NCBI GenBank assembly: GCA_947302205.1
Contig: CAMYVD010000007.1
Location: 1-64,000 of the forward strand
Direction of reading: 5' to 3'
Source: an uncultured Bacteroidales bacterium
GTDB taxonomy: Bacteria > Bacteroidota > Bacteroidia > Bacteroidales > F082
Length of the DNA stretch: 64,000 nt
In this document: positions 39,331 through 47,116 of the stretch, one piece after another
How the letters are laid out: the number at the start of each line of letters is the position of its first letter
Position numbering within the stretch: position 1 is the first letter of the stretch
Program-made: the position numbers and the translations under genes
The notes under the pieces: generated by a model
What the model saw: the letters and a program-made list of their open reading frames with translations, nothing else
Databases searched by the model: none
Told to the model about the DNA's origin: nothing

Positions 39331-40224
39331 TTAATTCCAACCTGTCACTTTACCTTTTTCAATATATACGTATTGACCACTATATACCCATTGTTCACCA
39401 TAACTGCTGTAGTTAATATCATCTGGTTTTCCCCATGATACGATAACTAATTCTTTTGGCATGCCAATTTTAATATTGCCGTTAATGGCTTCTTGTACTA
39501 ATTTTTTACCATAAATCTTCTCTAATGATTCCTTATACTCTTTTAAAATGAACAATGCTTCAAAACCACTAATGGTTTCTTCCTTGTCATTGGTAAAAAT
39601 CTTTGTTAGATTGTAATATTTGGTATCCAACACTATATCGGTACAAGTCCATATTGAACCGGGAATATAAACCACTTCTTTTCCTGTTACGTAATCCGTG
39701 GTGGTTTTATCAAGCACTTTTTTCATAACAAATTGTTTCCCAATATTATCCTTCTGCAACCTATCCAAATAACTCATTACAATAAATGGGAAGTTGTGTT
39801 CGTACATTAAATCATATTTAAAGTATAATGTATCTGCATCAAGAGTAAGTTTAAGATATACATTTGGTTTGCCGAGATAGTCTTTGCCGCTAATAACTAC
39901 ATCTTCTACAATTAGAGTTTTATTTGCTAATGCCTCATGTTTGGTTTTGGGGTTGAAACGGGAGGAGGAACTCATGGGCTCATACACATCACCATCCGGC
40001 TTCAAGAAAAAGCCGCTATATCCATATTGAACTAATTTTTCAGTCTTGGGGACAACGTATAACGATTGCCCAATATAACTTCTATATTGTTCTCCTTGCC
40101 AATTTTTGCTATCATCAAAGGCGACCTCTTCTTCTTGCTTTTCTGCTTGTGTAGAGAGTTTTATCTGTCCGTTAGATTCTAAGTAAAACAATAAAAGCAA
40201 AGCAATTACTAATACTTTTTTCAT
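39331..40224 (-). CDS. Secreted protein with C-terminal SmpA/BamE-like motif
   Basis: Signal MKKVLVIALLLLFYLESNGQ; C-term IKIGMPKELVIVSWGKPDDINYSSYGEQWVYSGQYVYIEKGKVTGWN. Confidence 0.65.
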   Translation of the reverse strand: MKKVLVIALLLLFYLESNGQIKLSTQAEKQEEEVAFDDSKNWQGEQYRSYIGQSLYVVPKTEKLVQYGYSGFFLKPDGDVYEPMSSSSRFNPKTKHEALANKTLIVEDVVISGKDYLGKPNVYLKLTLDADTLYFKYDLMYEHNFPFIVMSYLDRLQKDNIGKQFVMKKVLDKTTTDYVTGKEVVYIPGSIWTCTDIVLDTKYYNLTKIFTNDKEETISGFEALFILKEYKESLEKIYGKKLVQEAINGNIKIGMPKELVIVSWGKPDDINYSSYGEQWVYSGQYVYIEKGKVTGWN

Positions 40225-40432
40225 AGATACTCCTTTCTTAATTGAATCATAATGTTTATCATGGCACAAATATACAACTTTTTCACAAAAATCTAAATGA
40301 TTAAAAAGACACAAAAACAAGTTGTGTTTGAACATCAAGAATAGATTATATTGATACACTTGGAGTTTTGATACATCAACTTGCATCCACAGGGATATGA
40401 TTGGTGTATCGGTAGGGACTATGGTTATATCC

Positions 40433-41302
40433 CTAATGGTGCATCTTCACATCTATATCATACCCTTCTTTCATCGCCAACACCGCATCCAACAAGCCAA
40501 TGGATTTTCGCTTGTAACTGAAATGGAGTAATCGAAATAGAAATTCATCGTACATGGTTTTCAAAAACGATTGGTCAACAAGCAAATCAACTGAAGGTGA
40601 TATATCGTTTTTCTTGAAGTAACGGAATAACTCATCGGAGGTCAACCTTATTTCCAACCTATACAATCGCCTTGGATTGCCGTAATAGTCTGCAATGTAT
40701 GCCTTATCGCTATGCTGGATTTCCTTTTTCTTATCGTACACCACGAAAGATTTTCTTTTGTCGTTATCGCTGAAATATAAAGTCGGGGCAAGTTCTTTCA
40801 GTCCATTGGTGGGATGCAGGAAAAACAAGCCATCAATCACCTGTTTCTTATCTTCAATCTTCGTTCCACATCGTACAACCGAAACATCTTCACGCTTCAA
40901 TAATTTCTTTATCCTCGGCACTGGATTAAATGGCAAATCACAAGCCAAATCCAATTGGGTGATGTTATTGATGCCCTCAAATCCAACTGCATCTTGAAAC
41001 TCGTTAAGAATGTCTATGCGCATCGTATTGGAATAAAACACTTGGTTTCTTATGCTAACCCAACAATATTTCTTTTCCTTGTCGGAAAACCTGTCAAATA
41101 GCAATGTGCCAAATTCATGTTGAGCATAGGCAACCCCATAAATGCCTTCGTATGTTCCATCGGCTTGACCTCTGACCAAATCAAAATCACCAATATTAAG
41201 ATGGTCGGGTTGCTCCGTAATCATTTGCCAAAACTGGCTCTCGTTATCTCTTTTGTAGCATAATTTTAATTTATCAATAACAACCTTACAATCACCAATC
41301 AC
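40433..41302 (-). CDS. Putative replication initiator / MobT-like (Rep_trans-like) protein
   Basis: INNITQLDLACDLP (xLDLAxD motif), YGNPRRLYRLEIRLTSDELFRYFKKND; basic; located in the element. Confidence 0.5.
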   Translation of the reverse strand: MIGDCKVVIDKLKLCYKRDNESQFWQMITEQPDHLNIGDFDLVRGQADGTYEGIYGVAYAQHEFGTLLFDRFSDKEKKYCWVSIRNQVFYSNTMRIDILNEFQDAVGFEGINNITQLDLACDLPFNPVPRIKKLLKREDVSVVRCGTKIEDKKQVIDGLFFLHPTNGLKELAPTLYFSDNDKRKSFVVYDKKKEIQHSDKAYIADYYGNPRRLYRLEIRLTSDELFRYFKKNDISPSVDLLVDQSFLKTMYDEFLFRLLHFSYKRKSIGLLDAVLAMKEGYDIDVKMHH

Positions 41303-41411
41303 AAACTATTTATATTATACCCCTTATTCAACACACAATGCTTTTCAATGAAATCAACAATCTTGTTAAAGTCCTCAAAGAAGTTCGATAATTTGGCAGG
41401 GCATTCGACAC

Positions 41412-41446
41412 AAAAAAAAGACATCAGAAACTGATGTCTTTTTTTT
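41412..41446. terminator. Bidirectional rho-independent terminator
   Basis: AAAAAAAAGACATCAG-AAA-CTGATGTCTTTTTTTT perfect hairpin, overlapping the 3' end of the next ORF. Confidence 0.85.
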
Positions 41447-41915
41447 GTATGCTAACAGACTTTACTCTCCATCTTTCAAGGATTTTGTTCGTACCCTCAA
41501 TCAAGAGACTGTTGCCCGAAATGGTATAGATCAAACCAGCAGACGGGACATATACCTTATTGTCAGCAACGGTATACGTGCATACCTTCACGGCGTCCCC
41601 GTAATAATACCATCCCGAGTGTGATGGAAACGGGTCCTGGAACAAACCCGCCTGCACATCATAAACACGACCATACAGTTTCAGCGTGTTGTTATCAACA
41701 AAAACTGTCACCTCTGGCCTAAAATAATGGGTAACTCCTTGGGATTGATAAGATTGCATCTGTGCCGACCAGGTGCCAGTCAGATTGTAGGTAGGAGTAC
41801 TCCCACCTCCTCCGTATCCTCCATTGTTATCATTGTCATTGTCAAAATCGAAGATTTTACTGCAGCCTGTAAACAACAAACACACTGCAAAGAGTGCAAT
41901 ACAAAGTTTTTTCAT
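41424..41915 (-). CDS. Lipoprotein, hypothetical
   Basis: Signal FAVCLLFTGCSKI, Asp/Asn/Gly-rich linker, lipocalin-like LTGTW. Confidence 0.65.
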   Translation of the reverse strand: MKKLCIALFAVCLLFTGCSKIFDFDNDNDNNGGYGGGGSTPTYNLTGTWSAQMQSYQSQGVTHYFRPEVTVFVDNNTLKLYGRVYDVQAGLFQDPFPSHSGWYYYGDAVKVCTYTVADNKVYVPSAGLIYTISGNSLLIEGTNKILERWRVKSVSIQKKDISF

Positions 41916-41967
41916 GATTTAATTTTTTAATAAATAATGAGGTTTACACTCCAAAAATACAAAAAAA

Positions 41968-42888
41968 TTAAATAAACAAGAAAACAATCGAGAAAATCAA
42001 CACTAAAAAAAAGGATTGACGCACCTGCTTTGGGAGCAGGGGGTCGAGTTGGCCAGACTCGAACGTCTTCCTGATGGTAACAAGATCCTTTGCAAACAAA
42101 GGGAAAAGCAGCCAAAAAGCGTACGCATACCATGGAGCCTGTTTCAGCCATAGGAAGATGGAAAGACAGATGAACGCCCCGACAATCAAAAAGACATGAT
42201 AGGCAAAAGCCCGCTTCAAGCCAATCTTCACCACGAGGCTGTTTTTGCCAGAAGCCTTGTCATTCTCGTAATCCCGCATATTGTTGATGTTCAACACTGC
42301 ATTAGAGAGGAAGCCCATTGCGGTAGCGGGAAGCAAGACGGTGAATTCAAGGATTTTTGTAGAGAGGTAATAGGTTCCCGCCACGGCCACCCAGCCGAAG
42401 AATAGGAAACAAAACAGATCACCAAGGCCACGATAACCATAAGGCCGTTTGCCGAGCGTGTAAAGCAGGGCCGCCAAGACCGCACCGACGCCCAAAGCCG
42501 CAAAGACGGCCAACTCTCGCCAGGTCAATCGGGCAAAGACAAAGATCAACAAGGCACCAGCAACAAAGGCAATGGCGGCAGTGACGGCGATGCCGGCACG
42601 CATTTGCCGTTCGGTGATGGCACCGCTTTGGAGGGTACGCTGGGGCCCTGTGCGGTGGGCGTTGTCAACGCCTTGCTTGAAGTCACCGTAATCGTTGGCA
42701 AGATTGGAAAGCACTTGAAGAGTGATGGCCGTCAATGCGCACAACACCCACACGACGGGATTGCTCAACCCCGTCGAAGCCGCCAAAAAGCAGCCCATCA
42801 TCACCCCTGATAATGAAAGCAGCACGGTCCTTGGCCGTGCTGCTTCAATCCATTTACTTACGCCTTCCACCACGATGCTTCGGAGCAT
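41968..42888 (-). CDS. menA: 1,4-dihydroxy-2-naphthoate polyprenyltransferase (UbiA family)
   Basis: ARPRTVLLSLSGVMMGC, NLANDYGDFKQGVDN, NMRDYENDKASGKNSLVVKIG; start ambiguous (42888-42921). Confidence 0.9.
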   Translation of the reverse strand: MLRSIVVEGVSKWIEAARPRTVLLSLSGVMMGCFLAASTGLSNPVVWVLCALTAITLQVLSNLANDYGDFKQGVDNAHRTGPQRTLQSGAITERQMRAGIAVTAAIAFVAGALLIFVFARLTWRELAVFAALGVGAVLAALLYTLGKRPYGYRGLGDLFCFLFFGWVAVAGTYYLSTKILEFTVLLPATAMGFLSNAVLNINNMRDYENDKASGKNSLVVKIGLKRAFAYHVFLIVGAFICLSIFLWLKQAPWYAYAFWLLFPLFAKDLVTIRKTFESGQLDPLLPKQVRQSFFLVLIFSIVFLFI

Positions 42889-44956
42889 AATAATTAGGTT
42901 CCTCATTGCGGGCGGCACCACGACGGCCGCGGCCGGATTCCTTCGACGATGAGCCTCTTGACGAACTCTTCGACGAGCCCTTTGAAGAAGCCTTCGAAGA
43001 ACTTCTCGATGAACTTTTTGAAGAACGGGGGCCTATGTCATAGTCGCTGGAGCGGAAACCCTTGGAACGGGATTCCTTTTTGGCTCCAAAGCCACGCTCT
43101 TCGTTACGTTTCTTACGACTTGGACGGGTATCTTCCTCGTCAACGAACACATCAATGTCATCCAAATGCTCTCGCCAATCGGGATCAAGCCACTCATGGC
43201 CATCCCGGGAACGTTCCACTTTGTATTTCGGGCGATCCTCGTCACGGCGTTCCTTTTTCTCCCGACGTTCTTTCTTTTCGCCGCGATCCTTTTTCTCACC
43301 TTCGGAAACAGCGGCCTTCTTTTCGCGCTTAGGCTGTTCCTTGGCCACCTCCACCACGATACCCTGAGGGTTCTTGCGTGGATCGGAGAAACACTCGAGA
43401 ATCATGGGAATAAAGCTTTCTTCCACATCAACATAGGAAAAATCAGGGAAGAGGTCGATACGGCCGATCGGGATGTTCTTGGTATGGGTGACGTCATTGA
43501 TCTTACCAATGATCTTCTGTGGCAGCACATGATCGTTCTTGCCCAAACCGAAGTAAAGGCGCTTCATGGTCTCATCCATGCGGTCACGTTCCTTCTTGCG
43601 CTCTGCTTTGTCTTTTTTCTCCGCCTTGTCGTCCGCATTGAGATCAACGGCGTCTTTGTAATAATCAAGGAAACGGTTGAAGTTCAAGGCCACCATGCGG
43701 GTGATCAGCTCCTCGCGGCTCATCCATTCCAACTTCTTGAAGATGACGGGCAAATAATCGTCAATATCCTCACGGTTGATGTCAACGTGTTCGATGCGGT
43801 CAATGTGGTTGAACAACTGCTTCTCGCAAACTTCCTTACCCGTAGGAATCATCGCGCGTTCGATAGGACGACCCAAGATTTTCTCGATTTGTTTGATCTT
43901 GTGTTTCTCACGAAGGTGCACCAAGCTGATGCAGATGCCCCGTTTGTCGGCACGACCCGTACGGCCGCTACGGTGTACGTAAGTCTCGATATCGTCAGGC
44001 AGATTATAGTTGATGATGTGAGTCAGTTCCTTCACGTCGATGCCACGGGCAGCCACGTCGGTAGCCACCAACAGCTGCAAGCTGCGTTTGCGGAAGTGAT
44101 CCATCACGTTGTCGCGCATGGCCTGAGAGAGGTCTCCGTGCAGGGCGGCTGCATTATAGCCATCTTGGATGAGACTGTCGGCAATCTCCTGGGTCTCGAG
44201 TTTGGTACGGCAGAAGATGATGCCATAGATGGACGGCGTGTAGTCGATGATGCGCTTCAGCACCGAGTAACGGTCCTTGGCGGCCATCATGTAATAACGG
44301 TGATCCACGTTGGCGGTACCCGAGTTGCGTTCACCCACGGCCACCTTCACGGGATCCGTCATATACTTGTTGAGGATCGCCTCAACCTCTTTCGGCATGG
44401 TAGCCGAGAAGAGCATGGTGTTGCGCTCCTTGGGCATGTATTCAAGAATGTCATCCACCTCTTCCTGGAAGCCCATGTTGAGCATTTCGTCAGCCTCGTC
44501 AAGAATCATGGTCTTCACGTTGGTGAAGTCAACACGGTTGCGGCGAATCATGTCGCGCAAACGACCAGGCGTGGCCACAATGATCTGCGGCTTCTTGGCC
44601 AGGTCCTTGAACTGAAGTTCGATGCTGGCACCGCCATAAACCGGCACGATGAGGATTTCCGGAATGTACTTCGCATAGTTGCGAAGGTCCTTGGTGATCT
44701 GCATGCAGAGCTCACGCGTAGGGCAGAGGATCAGCGCTTGCACTGAGCGCTGTGAGGGGTCAATCTTCTGGAGCAGCGGCAATCCAAATGCGGCTGTCTT
44801 TCCAGTTCCCGTCTGGGCGAGACCGACAAAATCGGTGTCGCATTCCAACAACACAGGAATCGCTTGTTCCTGTATCGGCATAGGATTTTCAAACCCCAGC
44901 TCCTCAATAGCCTTCAGCAGAGCGGAGTTCAATCCAAAATCTGTAAATTGTGACAT
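42854..44956 (-). CDS. DEAD-box RNA helicase with Ser/Arg/Gly-rich tail
   Basis: AQTGTGKT, DEAD, SAT, HRSGRTGR motifs; DbpA-like RNA-binding region; low-complexity SKSSSRSSSKASS tail. Confidence 0.95.
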   Translation of the reverse strand: MSQFTDFGLNSALLKAIEELGFENPMPIQEQAIPVLLECDTDFVGLAQTGTGKTAAFGLPLLQKIDPSQRSVQALILCPTRELCMQITKDLRNYAKYIPEILIVPVYGGASIELQFKDLAKKPQIIVATPGRLRDMIRRNRVDFTNVKTMILDEADEMLNMGFQEEVDDILEYMPKERNTMLFSATMPKEVEAILNKYMTDPVKVAVGERNSGTANVDHRYYMMAAKDRYSVLKRIIDYTPSIYGIIFCRTKLETQEIADSLIQDGYNAAALHGDLSQAMRDNVMDHFRKRSLQLLVATDVAARGIDVKELTHIINYNLPDDIETYVHRSGRTGRADKRGICISLVHLREKHKIKQIEKILGRPIERAMIPTGKEVCEKQLFNHIDRIEHVDINREDIDDYLPVIFKKLEWMSREELITRMVALNFNRFLDYYKDAVDLNADDKAEKKDKAERKKERDRMDETMKRLYFGLGKNDHVLPQKIIGKINDVTHTKNIPIGRIDLFPDFSYVDVEESFIPMILECFSDPRKNPQGIVVEVAKEQPKREKKAAVSEGEKKDRGEKKERREKKERRDEDRPKYKVERSRDGHEWLDPDWREHLDDIDVFVDEEDTRPSRKKRNEERGFGAKKESRSKGFRSSDYDIGPRSSKSSSRSSSKASSKGSSKSSSRGSSSKESGRGRRGAARNEEPNYYAPKHRGGRRK

Positions 44957-45023
44957 GAATTTGTTTTGTAATCAAAAAAGTGCGGCAAAATTACAAAAAA
45001 ATTCTCTATCTTTGCTTCTTTCT

Positions 45024-46226
45024 ATGAAGAATCTGTTTCACACCATATTATTTGCCTTCGGACTAACCCTCCTACTGCTCTCCTCTTGCGGGCGGCAACG
45101 CCAAGGAATCGTGCCCGAGTTGAATACCGACAGCCTCTTTGTTGACTTAGGCCAAGAGCAAATTGAACGTTGCATCAACTTTACGGAAAGCACCTTCAAC
45201 GAGATGCGAAAAAGTCAAGGCTTGAACGGGGCCGTGCTCTATGCTGAAGGCGGAACGATCCTCTTCAGGAAGGCTTTTGGATGGCGTAACCTGGTCAGGC
45301 CGAAGGATTCCATACAAATCGACGACCAATTCCAGCTGGCCTCGGTTTCGAAAATGTTCACCGCTGAAGCCATCATGCTGCTGCACTTCCAAGGCAAGCT
45401 TGACTATGACGACCAGCTCACCAAATACATCCCTGAATTCCCTTACGAAGGCATCACCATACGACACCTGCTGAATCACCGCTCAGGTCTTTCGCGCTAC
45501 GAGGTCCTGGCCGATGAGCAATGGCCCGACCGATGCGTCCCGCTCCGCAACGAAGATGTCATCAAACTCTATGGCGAGCATCTACCCGACCCCTATAACC
45601 AGCCCGACATCACCTTCCATTACACCAACGTGAACTACGTGCTTTTAGCCAGTGTCATTGAGCGGATCACGGGGCAGCATTTCGAGGATTTCATGCAAGA
45701 AAACCTCTTCGCTCCCTTGGGGATGGACCATTCCTACATCTACAGCTTACGAGATGTCGATCGGCTGAAGACCTATGTCGATGCGGATGTCCAGGGGCAC
45801 GGTATGCTACGCAAAGGTGCACGGAGAGCCCAAGACGACTATCTGAACGGAGTGGTCGGCGACAAAGTGATGTACTCCACCGTCGATGACCTTTATAAAT
45901 TCCATTTGGCACTGCAATACAACACCTTCCTTCCCGACAGCATCCAGCGGGAAGCCTTCATGCCCGGGTCACCCATTTGGAAAAAAGGAGAGAACTACGG
46001 TTTCGGTTGGCGCATGAGCGACAAGCATCCCGGAGTGCGATACCACTTCGGATGGTGGAAGGGATTCCGTACCTATTTCATCCGCGACATGGAACAAGAC
46101 CGCGTCCTCATCATCCTCACCAACACTGACACTGGCGTTTCAGGTGAGTCGCTATGGGATTTCTTCAATGATCCCAGGGCACAAATCCCGGCATCATCCA
46201 TTAATCCTGCATTAGGATTTGACTAG
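45024..46226 (+). CDS. Serine hydrolase, beta-lactamase family (class C-like), lipoprotein
   Basis: SVSKMFTA (SxxK), YTNVNY (YxN); signal LLLLSSCGRQ; start set at 45024. Confidence 0.9.
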   Translation: MKNLFHTILFAFGLTLLLLSSCGRQRQGIVPELNTDSLFVDLGQEQIERCINFTESTFNEMRKSQGLNGAVLYAEGGTILFRKAFGWRNLVRPKDSIQIDDQFQLASVSKMFTAEAIMLLHFQGKLDYDDQLTKYIPEFPYEGITIRHLLNHRSGLSRYEVLADEQWPDRCVPLRNEDVIKLYGEHLPDPYNQPDITFHYTNVNYVLLASVIERITGQHFEDFMQENLFAPLGMDHSYIYSLRDVDRLKTYVDADVQGHGMLRKGARRAQDDYLNGVVGDKVMYSTVDDLYKFHLALQYNTFLPDSIQREAFMPGSPIWKKGENYGFGWRMSDKHPGVRYHFGWWKGFRTYFIRDMEQDRVLIILTNTDTGVSGESLWDFFNDPRAQIPASSINPALGFD

Positions 46227-46901
46227 CAACTTGAAGCCTACACCGTGGACGTTAACCAGTTCTACATTAGGCTCATCCTTGAAGTACTTGCGCAACTTGG
46301 TAATGTACACATCCATGGAACGGGCGTTGAAATACGAGTCTTCGCACCATACCTTGCACAACGCCACACTCCGTTCAAGCGTCTCGTTCATGTTTTCGCA
46401 TAACAGCAACAGCAAGTCGGCCTCCTTCGAAGTCAGTTTGCGCCTTTCCTCCCCTTTCAAGAGAAGGTGGCGTGGGGCGTCGAAAGTGAACGACCCGAGT
46501 TTGAAGGATGTCGGAGCCGGGGCGCTGATCATGGTTCGGTTATAAACCGCTTGGATGCGTAGCACCAGTACATCCATGCTGAAAGGCTTGGTGATGTAAT
46601 CGTCGGCGCCCAACTTGAATCCCTCGATAATATCTTTTTGATCGGATTTCGCAGTTAAAAACACAATGGGTACACGTTTGTCCAGTTTCTTGACCGCACG
46701 GGCCAGGGTGAAGCCGTCCATAAGAGGCATCATGATATCAAAAATACAAAAGTTGAAATTGCCCTCCTTAAAGGCCCTAAGAGCCTCTTCGCCATCAGCG
46801 CATAAAGTGACAGGCATTTCCTTCGTTTCCAGATACTTCTTAAGAATGACTCCCAGATTTCTATCATCTTCAGCTAAAAGAATATTGATCTTCTGTGCCA
46901 T
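46212..46901 (-). CDS. OmpR-family response regulator
   Basis: LLAEDDRNLGVILKKYL, receiver, winged-helix C-domain; convergent overlap with serine hydrolase. Confidence 0.93.
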   Translation of the reverse strand: MAQKINILLAEDDRNLGVILKKYLETKEMPVTLCADGEEALRAFKEGNFNFCIFDIMMPLMDGFTLARAVKKLDKRVPIVFLTAKSDQKDIIEGFKLGADDYITKPFSMDVLVLRIQAVYNRTMISAPAPTSFKLGSFTFDAPRHLLLKGEERRKLTSKEADLLLLLCENMNETLERSVALCKVWCEDSYFNARSMDVYITKLRKYFKDEPNVELVNVHGVGFKLLVKS

Positions 46902-46968
46902 TTTAAGTAGTTTTTGAATTGTGATAACAAAAATAACTAATTTTTTATTGTGAATTAAAAAATTGTCG

Positions 46969-46976
46969 TATTTTTG
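46969..46976 (+). promoter_or_regulatory. Putative promoter (-7 TATTTTTG; -33 ATTG at 46947-46950)
   Basis: TAnnTTTG consensus with 18-nt spacing, immediately upstream of candidate sRNA. Confidence 0.55.
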
Positions 46977-46982
46977 CAGCGG

Positions 46983-47088
46983 TTCTTATCATAACCTTGC
47001 AACCCAAAAGGTTGCGAAATAAAGGTTTCATAAATTTTGGTTTTTGGTTCTAGAAAATCCCTGCCTCGGTAGGGATTTTCTTGTTTTT
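46983..47088 (+). ncRNA. Candidate structured small RNA upstream of pgi
   Basis: Own promoter; stem AACCTT-GCAACC-CAAAA-GGTTGC-gaaata-AAGGTT (46993-47027); terminator AAAATCCCT-gcctcggt-AGGGATTTT then cttgttttt. Confidence 0.5.
47054..47087 (+). terminator. Rho-independent terminator upstream of pgi
   Basis: AAAATCCCT (47054-47062)/AGGGATTTT (47071-47079) hairpin followed by a T-rich tract. Confidence 0.75.
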
Positions 47089-47116
47089 GACTATATTTGC
47101 ATCAAATTCTTATGTT

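Larger units (their letters stand above)
35662..41320. mobile_element. Putative small integrative element at tRNA-Pro(GGG) 3' end (right boundary unresolved)
   Basis: AT-rich segment flanked by core genes, with three serine-recombinase-family genes, a Rep_trans/MobT-like gene and cargo, starting at a tRNA 3' end. Confidence 0.7.

Noticed and set aside
42001-42090. Complete tRNA gene at the menA end
   Set aside because: Only the anticodon-arm-like segment is present; no acceptor, D or canonical T arm, and the sequence is explained as menA coding DNA.
43166-44746. 526-aa plus-strand ORF
   Set aside because: Antisense to the well-supported DEAD-box helicase; composition reflects antisense coding bias, no recognizable domain.
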